Source of the DNA: Devosia sp. Root635
GTDB taxonomy: Bacteria > Pseudomonadota > Alphaproteobacteria > Rhizobiales > Devosiaceae
Length of the DNA stretch: 64,000 bases
Direction: 5' to 3'
NCBI RefSeq assembly: GCF_001427605.1
Contig: NZ_LMGZ01000020.1
Location: 24,056-88,055 of the forward strand
Of this stretch, positions 35,512 through 45,611 are shown piece after piece. Within the stretch, counting starts at the first letter, position 1, and each line of letters starts with the position of its first letter. The notes beneath the pieces are model-generated. The model did not search any database. It worked only from the letters and a program-made list of their open reading frames with translations, and was not told the DNA's origin. A program made the position numbers and the translations under genes.

Positions 35512-37107
35512 ATGAAATTGATGAAAACGCTGCTGGCAGCGACCGCCATCCTGGCGCTCGCCGCCGGTGCGGCCCAGGCCAAGCAGTTGATCTATTGCTC
35601 GGAAGCCTCGCCCGCCCACTTCGATCCCGGTCCGCTGACCGGCGGTAACGACTTCGACGCATCGTCGCACACCATCTACAACCGCCTCGTCGAATTCGCT
35701 CCCGGCGCCACCGAGGTCATCCCGGCCCTGGCCGAGAGCTGGGAAGTGTCCGCGGACGGCAAGGAATACACCTTCCACCTGCGCCCCGGCGTCAAGTTCC
35801 ACACCCAGCCCTATTTCACGCCCACGCGTGACCTGACCGCCGACGACGTGATCTTCACGTTCGAGCGCCAGTGGAAGGAAGACAACAAGTGGCATGCCTA
35901 TCTCGAAGGCATGACCTGGGACTACTTCCAGGGCATGGATATGCCGAAATACCTCTCGTCCATCGAGAAGGTCGATGACCTGACGGTCAAGTTCGTGCTG
36001 ACCGAACCCAATGCCCCGATGCTGGCGAACCTGGCGATGGACTTCGCCTCGATCGTTTCCAAGGAATATGCCGACCAGCTCGAAGCCTCGGGCGACCTGG
36101 CAGCCTTCTCGACCCAGCCGGTCGGCACTGGCCCGTTCCAGTTCGTCGACTACCAGCTCGACACCGTCATCCGCTATGCCGCTTTCCCCGACTATTGGGA
36201 AGGCAAGCAGCCGATCGACGACCTGGTCTTCGCCATCACCACCGACGCTTCGGTGCGCGCCCAGCGCCTGATCGCCGGTGAATGCGATATCATGCCCTAT
36301 CCGGCTCCGGCCGACATCGATATCCTCAAGGCCGATGAAAACCTGACGGTGATGGAGCAGGAAGGCCTGAATATCGGCTATATCTCCTACAACACCACCG
36401 AGCCCCCGTTCGACAATCCGGACGTGCGCAAGGCCCTGACCATGGCCATCGACAAGTCGGCCATCATCGAGGCGGTCTACCAGGGTGCCGGCCAGGACGC
36501 CAAGAACCTGATCCCGCCCACCATGTGGTCCTATGACGATGCGACCGCCGCCGACGTCTACGATCCGGAAGCCGCCAAGGCCGCTCTCGAAGCTGCCGGC
36601 GTCACCGATCTCACCACCGACCTCTGGGCCATCCCGGTGTCGCGTCCGTACAATCCGAACGGTCAGCGCGTCGCCGAACTGATCCAGGCCGACTGGGCCA
36701 AGGTCGGCGTCACCGCCAATATCGTGACCTATGAATGGACCGAATATCGCGAGCGCGGCAAGCAGCCCGACCGCAAGGGGCCGTTCATGATCGGCTGGAC
36801 CGGCGACAATGGTGATCCGGACAACTTCTTCGCCACCCTGTTCTCGTGCTCGGCCATCGGCGTGAGCAACTATTCGAGCTGGTGCAACGAAGACTTCGAG
36901 GCAGCCATCCAGGCCGCCAAGACAACCTCCGACCCGGCCGAGCGCACCGCGCTCTACACGACGGCCCAGGAAATCTTCAAGGCCGAAGAGCCCGCGATCA
37001 CCCTGGCCCATAGCCGCGTGTTCATGCCGATGAAGAAGACCGTGCTCAACTACCACATGAGCCCGCTCGGCAACCACAGCTTCAAGGGCGTGGACATCGA
37101 GGAGTAA
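35512..37107 (+). CDS. Dipeptide/oligopeptide ABC transporter substrate-binding protein
   Basis: 531-residue periplasmic protein. The signal peptide is residues 1-23 (LLAATAILALAAGAAQA). Typical SBP family 5 (DppA) features follow: YCSEASPAHFDPG near the mature start, YTFHLRPGVKFH, and WTGDNGDPDNFF in the C-terminal lobe, a segment characteristic of DppA-type dipeptide binders. First gene of a complete five-gene importer (35512-40903). Ribosome site GGGAGA lies upstream. Confidence 0.93.
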   Translation: MKLMKTLLAATAILALAAGAAQAKQLIYCSEASPAHFDPGPLTGGNDFDASSHTIYNRLVEFAPGATEVIPALAESWEVSADGKEYTFHLRPGVKFHTQPYFTPTRDLTADDVIFTFERQWKEDNKWHAYLEGMTWDYFQGMDMPKYLSSIEKVDDLTVKFVLTEPNAPMLANLAMDFASIVSKEYADQLEASGDLAAFSTQPVGTGPFQFVDYQLDTVIRYAAFPDYWEGKQPIDDLVFAITTDASVRAQRLIAGECDIMPYPAPADIDILKADENLTVMEQEGLNIGYISYNTTEPPFDNPDVRKALTMAIDKSAIIEAVYQGAGQDAKNLIPPTMWSYDDATAADVYDPEAAKAALEAAGVTDLTTDLWAIPVSRPYNPNGQRVAELIQADWAKVGVTANIVTYEWTEYRERGKQPDRKGPFMIGWTGDNGDPDNFFATLFSCSAIGVSNYSSWCNEDFEAAIQAAKTTSDPAERTALYTTAQEIFKAEEPAITLAHSRVFMPMKKTVLNYHMSPLGNHSFKGVDIEE

Positions 37108-37128
37108 GGCTCGGCCTTACCGCAAACA

Positions 37129-37163
37129 GGAGCCTCGATCCGGCCAGACCGGAACGGGGCTCC
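37129..37163 (+). promoter_or_regulatory. Stem-loop between binding-protein and permease genes
   Basis: Arms of 15 nt (GGAGCCTCGATCCGG and CCGGAACGGGGCTCC) pair with two mismatches or wobble positions around a 5-nt loop, 22 nt after the binding-protein stop. No T run follows. Its position copies that of the structures at 5819 and 15089 and suggests differential mRNA stability. Confidence 0.6.
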
Positions 37164-37312
37164 CCGCATTAACGGTGCCGCGTCAGGCGCCCATTCGAGA
37201 GCAGGATCACGAGGCGCCGGTCAGCGGCGTCCGGCAAAAGTCCCGCCATCACAGGAAACGTCGCGATCCGGCCCGCATGGCAGTCCGGGTGGCCAAGGGT
37301 AAAGACCCGCAC

Positions 37313-38320
37313 ATGCTCAACTACCTGCTGCGCCGGCTGGCGCTGATCGTGCCGACCATCATCGGCATTTCCATCTGCGCCTTCGCCTTCGTACGCGTCC
37401 TGCCGGGCGACCCCATTCTCGCCATGGCCGGCCAGCACGGCGTGACGCCGGAGCGCTACGAAATCCTCAAGGAGCAGTTCGGCTACAACCTGCCCATCTG
37501 GCAGCAGTATTTCGACTATCTGGGCAGCGTGCTGCAGGGCGATTTCGGCATTTCGCTCGCCACCAAGCGCCCGGTCATCAACGAATTCCTGGCCTTGTTC
37601 CCGGCCACGATCGAACTGGCCCTTACCGCCATGTTCCTGGCCGTGCTCATCGGCATTCCCGCCGGCATCTTTGCCGCGGTCAAGCGCGGCTCCTGGTTCG
37701 ACCAGGCCACGATGGGCGTAGCCCTGACCGGCTATTCCATGCCCATCTTCTGGTGGGGCCTGCTGCTCATCATCTTCTTTTCCGGCTATCTCGGCTGGAC
37801 ACCGGTTTCGGGTCGCATCGCGCTGAGCTTCTTCCTGAGGCCGATTACCGGCTTCATGCTGATCGACACGCTGCTCTATGGCAACTGGCCTGCCTTCGTC
37901 TCGGCCCTGCGCCACCTCATCCTCCCCGCCGTCGTGCTCGGCACCATCCCCCTGGCCGTGATCGCCCGCCAGACCCGCTCGGCCATGCTCGAAGTGCTGG
38001 GCGAGGACTATGTCCGCACGGCGCGCGCCAAGGGCCTGTCGCCACGCCGCGTGGTCAACATCCACGCCCTGCGCAACGCGCTGATCCCGGTCATCACCAC
38101 CATCGGCCTGCAGGTGGGGCTGCTGATGGGTGGCGCCATCCTCACCGAGACCATCTTCACCTGGCCCGGTATCGGCAAATGGATGATCGATTCCATCTTC
38201 AAGCGCGACTATGTGGTGGTGCAGTCGGGGCTGCTGATCATCGCGCTCATCGTCATGGCGGTGAATCTGCTGGTCGACCTGCTCTATGCCTTCATCAATC
38301 CACGTATCCGGGTACAGTAG
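37313..38320 (+). CDS. Dipeptide ABC transporter permease (DppB type)
   Basis: 335-residue membrane protein, the normal length of DppB. It starts MLNYLLRRLALIVPTIIGIS; ATG at 37313 is chosen because upstream in-frame starts add residues without family similarity. It has a family-typical first membrane helix, then FVRVLPGDPI, a coupling loop with YVRTARAKGLSPRRV at about 234, and GGAILTETIF near the end. It forms the channel with the permease one base downstream. Confidence 0.93.
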   Translation: MLNYLLRRLALIVPTIIGISICAFAFVRVLPGDPILAMAGQHGVTPERYEILKEQFGYNLPIWQQYFDYLGSVLQGDFGISLATKRPVINEFLALFPATIELALTAMFLAVLIGIPAGIFAAVKRGSWFDQATMGVALTGYSMPIFWWGLLLIIFFSGYLGWTPVSGRIALSFFLRPITGFMLIDTLLYGNWPAFVSALRHLILPAVVLGTIPLAVIARQTRSAMLEVLGEDYVRTARAKGLSPRRVVNIHALRNALIPVITTIGLQVGLLMGGAILTETIFTWPGIGKWMIDSIFKRDYVVVQSGLLIIALIVMAVNLLVDLLYAFINPRIRVQ

Positions 38321-38321
38321 C

Positions 38322-39224
38322 ATGGCTCCCAGCACCGAACCCGTCGCCACCACCAGCAAGCCGGCCTCGGGCCTGCGCGAATTCTGGTACTATTTCTCGG
38401 TCAATCGCGGTGCCGTCATCGGCCTGACCGTTTTCACGCTGCTCGTGCTGATGGCGATCTTCGCGCCCTGGGTCGCGCCCTATTCGCCCGATATCCAGTA
38501 TCGCGACGCCCTGCTCAAGCCGCCGATATGGGAGGCTGGCAGCGATCCCCGCTTCATCCTCGGGACCGATCCGGTCGGTCGCGACATGCTCAGCCGCCTC
38601 ATCCATGGCGCGCGCTATTCGCTGTTCATCGGCTTCTTCGTGGTGATCGGCGCCCTATTCGTCGGCGTCATCCTGGGCGTGCTGGCGGGCTACTTCCGCG
38701 GCTGGGTCGATGTGGCCATCATGCGTGTCATGGACATCATCCTGGCCTTCCCGTCGCTGCTGCTCGCGCTGGTGCTGGTGGCCATTCTCGGGCCCGGCCT
38801 GTTCAATGCCATGATTGCCATCGCCATCGTGCTGCAGCCGCACTTTGCGCGATTGGTGCGCGCGGCGGTGATGGCCGAGAAGAACCGCGAATATGTGACG
38901 GCGGCCAAGCTCTCCGGCGCCAGCCACTTCCGGCTCATGCTCATCACCATCCTGCCCAATTGCCTGGGCCCCATCATCGTCCAGGCGACACTGAGCTTTT
39001 CCAACGCCATCCTCGATGCGGCGGCGCTCGGGTTCCTGGGCATGGGTGCGCAGCCGCCAACGCCCGAATGGGGCACCATGCTGGCCACGGCGCGCGAATT
39101 CATCCTCAAGGCACCCTGGGTCGTGACCTTCCCGGGCCTCGCCATTCTCATCACCGTGCTGGCCATCAATCTCATCGGCGACGGGTTGCGCGACGCCCTC
39201 GATCCCAAGCTCAAGAGGAGCTGA
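38322..39224 (+). CDS. Dipeptide ABC transporter permease (DppC type)
   Basis: 300-residue membrane protein. Polar N-terminus of about 30 residues, then LTVFTLLVLMAIFAPW as the first membrane segment, LGTDPVGRDMLSRLIHGARY at about 83-102, and the coupling loop EYVTAAKLSGASHF at about 190. It starts one base after the DppB-type stop, and the first ATPase gene follows 3 nt after its own stop. Confidence 0.93.
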   Translation: MAPSTEPVATTSKPASGLREFWYYFSVNRGAVIGLTVFTLLVLMAIFAPWVAPYSPDIQYRDALLKPPIWEAGSDPRFILGTDPVGRDMLSRLIHGARYSLFIGFFVVIGALFVGVILGVLAGYFRGWVDVAIMRVMDIILAFPSLLLALVLVAILGPGLFNAMIAIAIVLQPHFARLVRAAVMAEKNREYVTAAKLSGASHFRLMLITILPNCLGPIIVQATLSFSNAILDAAALGFLGMGAQPPTPEWGTMLATAREFILKAPWVVTFPGLAILITVLAINLIGDGLRDALDPKLKRS

Positions 39225-39227
39225 TCC

Positions 39228-40076
39228 ATGCCCCTGCTTGATATCAAGAACCTCACCGTTTCGTTCGATACTTCCGTTGGCCTGTTCAAGGCCGTCGATG
39301 GCATCGACGTGGCGGTCGACAACAGCGAAGTGCTGGCCATTGTCGGCGAATCCGGTTCCGGCAAGTCCGTTGCCATGCTGGCGGTGATGGGCCTGCTGCC
39401 CGCGACCGCCACCGTGACCGCCGACAAGATGGAATTCGAAGGCATTGACCTGCTCAAGATGAGCCCGCACGACAAGCGTCAGATCATCGGCAAGGACATT
39501 GCCATGATCTTCCAGGAGCCGGTGGCGAGCCTCAATCCGTGCTTCACCGTGGGCTTCCAGCTCGAGGAAGTGCTGGGCAAGCATCTGGGACTGCATGGCC
39601 GCGCGGCGCGCGAGCGGGCGGTTGAACTGCTCCACCTGGTGGGCATCACCGACGGGGCCGAGCGGCTTGGCGCCTATCCGCACCAGATGAGTGGCGGCCA
39701 GTGCCAGCGGGTGATGATCGCCATGGCCATTTCATGCAATCCCAAGCTGCTGATTGCCGACGAGCCGACCACGGCGCTCGACGTGACCATCCAGAAGCAG
39801 ATCCTCGACCTGCTGGTGCAGCTCCAGCTCGATACCGGCATGGGGCTGATCATGATTACCCATGACATGGGCGTGGTGGCCGAGACCGCCGATCGGGTGA
39901 TCGTGCAGTATAAGGGGCACAAGATGGAGGAAGCCGACGTGCTCTCCCTGTTCGAAAACCCCAAATCCAATTACACGCGCGCGCTGCTCTCAGCGCTGCC
40001 GGAAAACGCGGTGGGCGATCGCCTGCCCACGGTCTCCGACTTCGTGTTCGAACCGGCGCCGGGGGCCCGAGCATGA
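39228..40076 (+). CDS. Dipeptide ABC transporter ATPase (DppD type)
   Basis: 282 residues. Walker [10 protein letters not shown] is at about residues 38-46, the signature is MSGGQCQRV (with Cys in place of the more common Arg) at about 149, Walker [13 protein letters not shown] follows, and the switch histidine is in ITHDMG. It is shorter than the usual 320-330 residue DppD, ending soon after EPAPGARA and lacking the cysteine-rich C-terminal segment seen in the fused ATPase at 7683. The stop overlaps the next ATPase start by 4 nt. Confidence 0.92.
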   Translation: MPLLDIKNLTVSFDTSVGLFKAVDGIDVAVDNSEVLAIVGESGSGKSVAMLAVMGLLPATATVTADKMEFEGIDLLKMSPHDKRQIIGKDIAMIFQEPVASLNPCFTVGFQLEEVLGKHLGLHGRAARERAVELLHLVGITDGAERLGAYPHQMSGGQCQRVMIAMAISCNPKLLIADEPTTALDVTIQKQILDLLVQLQLDTGMGLIMITHDMGVVAETADRVIVQYKGHKMEEADVLSLFENPKSNYTRALLSALPENAVGDRLPTVSDFVFEPAPGARA

Positions 40077-40903
40077 CGACACCCGTTCTCGAAGTCCGCA
40101 AGCTGACGCGCGACTATGTTACCTCCGGCGGCTTCCTGCGCCCCGCCAAGGTGGTTCACGCCGTCAAGGGGGTGAACTTCACCCTGCAAAAGGGCAAGAC
40201 CCTGGCCGTGGTCGGCGAAAGCGGCTGCGGCAAGTCGACCCTCGCCCGCATGATCACGCTGATCGATCCGCAGACCTCGGGCGAAATCCTGATCGACGGC
40301 ATTTCGGCCAACGCCGCGCATGTGACGCGCGAACTGCGCCAGAAGGTGCAGATCGTCTTCCAGAACCCCTATGGCTCGCTCAATCCGCGCCAGAAGATCG
40401 GCGATGTGCTGGCCGAGCCCCTGCTGCTCAACACATCGATGTCGGCGGCCGAGCGGCGCGACAAGGCCATGGCCATGCTGCTCAAGGTCGGCCTCGGCCC
40501 CGAGCATTTCAACCGCTACCCGCACATGTTCTCGGGCGGACAGCGCCAGCGCATCGCCATTGCGCGGGCGCTGATGCTCAATCCGAGCTTCCTCGTGCTG
40601 GACGAGCCGGTCTCGGCGCTGGACCTCAGCGTGCAGGCGCAAATCCTCAACCTGCTCAAGGATCTGCAGGATGAGTTCGGGCTGACCTATGTGTTTATCA
40701 GCCACGACCTCAGCGTCGTGCGCTACATTGCCGACGAGGTGATGGTGATGTATTTCGGCGATGTCGTCGAACACGGCACGCGCGACGAAGTGTTCAGCAA
40801 CCCGCAGCATGAATACACCCGCACGCTGTTCGCGGCGACGCCCAATTCGAGCGTCGAGAGCATCAAGGCGCGGCTGGCGAAAAAGGCGGCGCTGGCGGGG
40901 TAG
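40073..40903 (+). CDS. Dipeptide ABC transporter ATPase (DppF type)
   Basis: 276 residues. Opening VLEVRKLTRDYV, Walker A GESGCGKST at about residues 46-54, signature FSGGQRQRIAIARAL at about 152, Walker B FLVLDEPVSALDLSVQ, and switch histidine in ISHDLS. It pairs with the DppD-type ATPase. It is somewhat shorter than E. coli DppF (334) because the C-terminal extension is missing. Last gene of the importer; the next gene is convergent 24 nt away. Confidence 0.93.
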   Translation: MTTPVLEVRKLTRDYVTSGGFLRPAKVVHAVKGVNFTLQKGKTLAVVGESGCGKSTLARMITLIDPQTSGEILIDGISANAAHVTRELRQKVQIVFQNPYGSLNPRQKIGDVLAEPLLLNTSMSAAERRDKAMAMLLKVGLGPEHFNRYPHMFSGGQRQRIAIARALMLNPSFLVLDEPVSALDLSVQAQILNLLKDLQDEFGLTYVFISHDLSVVRYIADEVMVMYFGDVVEHGTRDEVFSNPQHEYTRTLFAATPNSSVESIKARLAKKAALAG

Positions 40904-40927
40904 GCGAGCGCCTGCGGCGGTGTCCCT

Positions 40928-41965
40928 TCAGGAAAGTTCCACCCGCCGCCCCTCTTCCGCTGAAACCATCATCGCGTCGATCAGCCGATGCACCTGCAAT
41001 GCAGTGTGCCCATTGCTGAGCGGTTGACGATCATGGCGCACCGCGTCGGCGAAGTCGGCGATCTGGGCGGCGTGCCAGTCGAAGGGGAAGGCCATCGGGT
41101 CGGCGCCGCCGCCGCCCTGGCTGGCTTCGCCTTCGGTAATGGTTTCGCCGGCCATGGTGCGGACAGTGAGATTGCCGGCGGTGAGCGTGGCCGTGGCCTG
41201 GGCGAAGTTGAGCGTCAGGCTTTCCGGCCCGCCGGGAAAGCTGGCCGTGGTGGCCATGACGGCGCCGACCGCGCCATTGGCAAATTCGAGCCCGGCCGAG
41301 ACGAAGTCCTCGGTTTCCATTTGGTGCAGGCGTGTCGTCCTGGCCATGGCGGTGACGGCGCTGACCTCGCCGCACAGACTGAGCATCAGGTCGAGCGAGT
41401 GGATGGCCTGGGTGATGAGCACGCCGCCGCCGTCCTGGGCGACCGTGCCGCGTCCGGGCTGATCGTAATAGCCCGCCTGCGGCCGCCACCACGGCACCAC
41501 CAGATGCACGGCTTCGAGCCGGCCATATCGACCCTCGGCAACCGCTTCAGCCAGATAGCGCGAAGCGCGGCGGAAGCGGTGCTGGAAGACCACGCCCAGC
41601 TTGATGCCGGCCTCATCGGCGAGACTGACAATCCGTTCGGCGGCGGCGAGCGTCCGCTCCACCGGCTTTTCCAGCAGCACATGCTTGCCCGCCCTGGCGG
41701 CGGCGGCGACGATGGTCTCGCGCGCATTGGGCGGGGTAACCACCAGCACCGCGTCGAGCCGCGGATCGGCCAGCAGCGCCGCGTAGCTTTCGGCCTCGGG
41801 GAACCCATAGGTCTGGCAAAACTGGGCGCGCAGCGCCGCGTCGCGACGATAGACGCCGAGCACGGCAATGTCCTTGTTCAACGACTGCAGTGCCAGCGCA
41901 TGCGGCTTGGCCCCCATGCCGGCCCCGACCACGCCAATGCCGAAGCGTCCCTGTTCATCGCTCAT
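40928..41965 (-). CDS. Gfo/Idh/MocA family oxidoreductase
   Basis: 345 residues from ATG at 41965 (MSDEQGRFGIGVVGAGMG), which has GGAG at good spacing. Upstream starts at 41971, 41983 and 42004 are less likely. Rossmann motif GVVGAGMGAKPHALAL at about residues 9-24, and EKPVERTL (about 97) with the catalytic lysine. The C-terminal domain has GGGVLITQAIHSLDLMLSLCG. The family oxidises sugars, inositols or related cyclic compounds with NAD(P); the substrate is not predictable. It is convergent to the dipeptide importer. Confidence 0.88.
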   Translation of the reverse strand: MSDEQGRFGIGVVGAGMGAKPHALALQSLNKDIAVLGVYRRDAALRAQFCQTYGFPEAESYAALLADPRLDAVLVVTPPNARETIVAAAARAGKHVLLEKPVERTLAAAERIVSLADEAGIKLGVVFQHRFRRASRYLAEAVAEGRYGRLEAVHLVVPWWRPQAGYYDQPGRGTVAQDGGGVLITQAIHSLDLMLSLCGEVSAVTAMARTTRLHQMETEDFVSAGLEFANGAVGAVMATTASFPGGPESLTLNFAQATATLTAGNLTVRTMAGETITEGEASQGGGGADPMAFPFDWHAAQIADFADAVRHDRQPLSNGHTALQVHRLIDAMMVSAEEGRRVELS

Positions 41966-42043
41966 TGCCATTCTCCGTTCCATACAAGATGGCCTTGTAC
42001 CCACCGGGCCGCCGCCGCGAAAGCGGAAAGATGGGGTGGAATG

Positions 42044-44713
42044 CTACGAGGCCTGGCGCCAGGCGTTGGACTTGAGGAAGGTTTCGAGATCGGCGGCGCT
42101 CAATGGCCGGGAGAAGGCATAACCCTGCAGAATATCGCAGCCCAGGTCGCGCAGGATGGCGGCATGCGCCATGCTCTCGACGCCCTCGGCAACCACTTCG
42201 ATGCCCATCGACTTGCCGATATCGACGATGGAGGCAAGCAACTGGCGCTGGCCCGGATCGACCAGGATCGGATTGACCAGTTGCCGGTCGATCTTGAGGC
42301 GCCTGGGACGCAGTTTCTGCAGCGACACGATCGAGGCATAGCCGGTGCCGAAATCGTCGATCTCGACATCGATGCCCAGGTCCTTGATCTGGTCGATATT
42401 CCAGCCGACGACGGCGTCGCCCTCGTCGAGATAGATCGATTCCACCAGCTCGAACGATAGCCGTCCCGGCTCGATATTGAGCCGGCGCAGCCCGTTGATG
42501 AGATCTTCGTCATTGAGCCGGCGCAGCGACACATTGACCGAGGCGCGCGGCACGCCCAGCCCCATTTCGTCCCAGCGGGCGAGGGCGGCGAGTGACTGTT
42601 CGAGGATCAGCCGGTCGACCGTGGCGACCACGTTCAGCTCTTCGGCGATGGGCATGAAGGCATCGGGCGCCTTGATGCCCTCGCTCGGATGCTGCCAGCG
42701 CGCCAGCGCCTCGACGCCCACCAGATCGAGCGTGTGGGCGTCGAACTGCGGCTGGAACCAGGCGACGAATTCATTGCGTTCCAGCCCGCTGAGGATTTCG
42801 TCGGCGACCCGCTTGGTCTTGACCACTTCGGCCTGCAACGCCTCCGAGAAGAACTCGAAACGGTTGCGGCCGCGGGCCTTGGCCCGGTATAGCGCGATAT
42901 CGGCATTGATCAGCAGGCGTTTGACATCGACCGGCGCCCCACGATCGGCGGCGATGCCGATACTGACGCCAAAGCGGCATTCATGCCCCTCATAGGTCAC
43001 CGGCTGGCGCATCTGCAGCACGATGCGCTCGGCCAGGCTCGCCAGGTAGATATCGCCCTGGCTGGCGGTGGTGAGCACTACGAATTCGTCGCCGCCGATA
43101 CGGGCAACGAAATCGGCAGCGCTGCAATTGTCGCGCAACACGGCGCTGGCATGGACCAGCATGGCATCGCCCGCCGCATGGCCGAGCGTGTCGTTGATCT
43201 GCTTGAAGCGGTCGAGATCGATATGCAGCAGCGCCATGCTGCGGCTTTCCTGGTAACCCGTAGCGGCATGGCGCTTGAGCATTTCGTCGAGATAGCGCCG
43301 GTTGGGCAGGCCGGTCAGGCTGTCATGCAGCGCATTATGCTCGATGCGGACGCGGGCCAGCTCGAGTTCGTGGTTACGCGCTTCGGTCAGTTGCGTGGCG
43401 CGGCGCAATTCCTCGTTGAGCGTTACATCGGCTGTCATGTCCCAGTTGACGCCGACCATCCTGTCAGGTGCGCCGGGCTCGCGATAAAGCGCGCCGATGG
43501 ACCGCACATGGCGCAGCGTGCCATCGGCCAGCAGCACACGATAATCCGCCTCAAATCCGCCCGTTGCCTGGCTCATGCGGCGGAATTCGCGCTCGACGCG
43601 CTCGCGATCATCGGGATGCACGGCGGCGGACCAATCGTCGTGGTTGCGTGGGCCGTCATCGGCCGGCCAGCCGAAAAGCTCGTTGGTGTGGTCGTCCCAG
43701 GTTTCCCGGCCGCTGGCCAGATCAAGCTCCCAGACACCGACCTTGGACACATCCAGCGCCAGCCCGAGCCGGCGCGACAGGCGCACCAGCTCGCTTTCGC
43801 GCGCCTTGAGCTCGCGGAAATGCTGTTGCCGTTCGCCAACCAGCCGCCCGGTAATGCCAATGGGCAGCAGGATCAGCGTGCCGGCTATGACCATCAGCGC
43901 CCGCATCAGCCCGCTATTGCCCTGCGCCACCGACCAGCCGCCGCGCGGCACGGCGGAGATTTCCCATGAGCCGGATGGCAGGATCACCTCGGCCGTTACC
44001 GGATTGAGCGCGCTGATGTCCTCGCCGAAGAAGCGCGTGCCATGGGCGCCGGTCGCGTCCTTGCCGGTGATCGAGATATTGAGGTCGTGCGAATGATCGA
44101 TCAGCCCGCTATCGGCATAAAGCTGGTCGACATCGACCACGGCCGAGACCAGCCCCCAGAATTCGCGGCCGAGCGGGGTATCGACATAGACCGGAAAACG
44201 GCCGACGAAGCCGCGGCCGCCCTGCACCAGCTCGACCGGCCCCGCCAGCACCAGCCGGCCAGAATCGCGGACCCGCAAGGCCGCTTCGCTCTGGGCCGCG
44301 TTGGTGCGGTAATCCAGCCCGATGGCGGCCTCGTTGCCGACGAGCGGATAGGTCATGGCAATGACGAGGTTCGGCGCGGCGGCGATCGAGCGCAACTGGC
44401 TCTGTTCTTCGAAGAGGTTAGCGACCAGCGCCGAGAACCGCGTCTGGTCCATTTCCGGTTCGGTGGAAATAGTGGAGACCAGGCCACGCACCAACTGGAT
44501 ATTGCCGTTGATATTACCTTCGAGCTTGGCGCGGATCAGTGAGACTTCGGCAAGGACGGCCGTGCGCAAGCGCTCTTCGTTGAGCACGCTGCTCTGCCGG
44601 TCGAGGAAGACCCCGCCCGCGATCAGCACGGCAAGCGCCACCAGCGCCGGCAGCAGGATGGGCTTCATCCAGCTCAGACTATGTTCCGCTTTATGTGCCG
44701 CGTTTGAACTCAA
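42044..44713 (-). CDS. CHASE-PAS-GGDEF-EAL cyclic di-GMP signalling protein
   Basis: 889-residue membrane protein. Membrane helix at about residues 16-38, a periplasmic CHASE-type sensor (about 60-270), second membrane helix at about 282-303, a PAS domain with WELDLASGRETWDD (about 325-440), GGDEF at about 539-543 and EAL at about 667-670. The diguanylate cyclase site is intact (IGGDEF). The phosphodiesterase side shows EALARW, FELVES, DDFGTGY and EGVE, so both activities are possible; which one dominates cannot be said. Lies downstream of a DeoR gene by 126 nt. Confidence 0.92.
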   Translation of the reverse strand: MSSNAAHKAEHSLSWMKPILLPALVALAVLIAGGVFLDRQSSVLNEERLRTAVLAEVSLIRAKLEGNINGNIQLVRGLVSTISTEPEMDQTRFSALVANLFEEQSQLRSIAAAPNLVIAMTYPLVGNEAAIGLDYRTNAAQSEAALRVRDSGRLVLAGPVELVQGGRGFVGRFPVYVDTPLGREFWGLVSAVVDVDQLYADSGLIDHSHDLNISITGKDATGAHGTRFFGEDISALNPVTAEVILPSGSWEISAVPRGGWSVAQGNSGLMRALMVIAGTLILLPIGITGRLVGERQQHFRELKARESELVRLSRRLGLALDVSKVGVWELDLASGRETWDDHTNELFGWPADDGPRNHDDWSAAVHPDDRERVEREFRRMSQATGGFEADYRVLLADGTLRHVRSIGALYREPGAPDRMVGVNWDMTADVTLNEELRRATQLTEARNHELELARVRIEHNALHDSLTGLPNRRYLDEMLKRHAATGYQESRSMALLHIDLDRFKQINDTLGHAAGDAMLVHASAVLRDNCSAADFVARIGGDEFVVLTTASQGDIYLASLAERIVLQMRQPVTYEGHECRFGVSIGIAADRGAPVDVKRLLINADIALYRAKARGRNRFEFFSEALQAEVVKTKRVADEILSGLERNEFVAWFQPQFDAHTLDLVGVEALARWQHPSEGIKAPDAFMPIAEELNVVATVDRLILEQSLAALARWDEMGLGVPRASVNVSLRRLNDEDLINGLRRLNIEPGRLSFELVESIYLDEGDAVVGWNIDQIKDLGIDVEIDDFGTGYASIVSLQKLRPRRLKIDRQLVNPILVDPGQRQLLASIVDIGKSMGIEVVAEGVESMAHAAILRDLGCDILQGYAFSRPLSAADLETFLKSNAWRQAS

Positions 44714-44839
44714 GGCCCGCCATCCACTTGCCGGCCTTCTGGCCAGCGAGCAATTACCCTGGACCCCGCAGAGTTTATGTTTGGCTTATCCGTCCGGCGA
44801 ACTGATCGCGTGGTTAGCGCCGGGCTAACGCTGCCGGGT

Positions 44840-45604
44840 TCACCGCGCTTCGACGAGCGCAACACCCGCCGCTTCGCACTGCGCCCGGAAGCGCTCCGAG
44901 GTGCAATGGTCGGTGACGAAGGTGTCGATCTGGTCGATGCGGGCAATGCGCACCGGGGCCGAGCGGGCGAACTTGCCCTGGTCGGCCACCAGGATCACAT
45001 GGCGGGCATTGGCGATGATGGCCTGCGCCACCTTGACCTCGCGATAGTCATAGTCGAGCAGCGCGCCTTCCTCGTCCAGCGCCGAGGCGCCGACAATGGC
45101 ATAGTCGACCTTGAACTGGCTGAAGAACCCAGCAGCCGCCTCGCCGACAATGCCGCCATCGGAGGGGCGCACCACGCCGCCGGCAATCACCACCTCGAAA
45201 CGCGGATAGACCCGCATGCGGTTGGCGACGTTGATATTGTTGGTGACGACCAAAAGGCCGGCATGATCGAGCAGCGCCTGGCTGACCGCTTCGGTCGTGG
45301 TGCCGATATTGATGGAGAGCGAGGCATCGTTGGGAATGAGCGCCGCGGCGGCCCGCCCGATGGCGTCCTTGGCCTCGGCGGCGATGCGGCGGCGCGCTTC
45401 GTATTCGAGGTTTTCCACGCCCGACGGCATGGTGGCGCCGCCATGCACGCGGCTCAGCAGCCGCTGGTCGCAGAGCTGGTTGAGATCCTTGCGGATGGTC
45501 TGCACCGAAACGCCGAAATGGCTGGCCAGCGCCTCGACGGTAACGCGATTTTCGACGCGAGCCAGTTCGAGAATGGCCTGGTGCCGTTCGGTAGTGTCGC
45601 TCAT
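44840..45604 (-). CDS. DeoR-family transcriptional regulator
   Basis: 254 residues. The N-terminal winged helix (RHQAILELARVENRVTVEALASHFGVSVQTIRKDL, about residues 7-42) is followed by the DeoR sensor domain with SINIGTTTEAVSQAL (about 95-109) and a conserved VADQGKFAR near the end. It resembles GlpR-type members, which sense phosphorylated sugars or glycerol-3-phosphate. The start lies only 7 nt after the methylmalonyl-CoA epimerase stop, so it is probably cotranscribed with the propionate genes, an unusual place for this family. Confidence 0.9.
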   Translation of the reverse strand: MSDTTERHQAILELARVENRVTVEALASHFGVSVQTIRKDLNQLCDQRLLSRVHGGATMPSGVENLEYEARRRIAAEAKDAIGRAAAALIPNDASLSINIGTTTEAVSQALLDHAGLLVVTNNINVANRMRVYPRFEVVIAGGVVRPSDGGIVGEAAAGFFSQFKVDYAIVGASALDEEGALLDYDYREVKVAQAIIANARHVILVADQGKFARSAPVRIARIDQIDTFVTDHCTSERFRAQCEAAGVALVEAR

Positions 45605-45611
45605 GGGCAGA

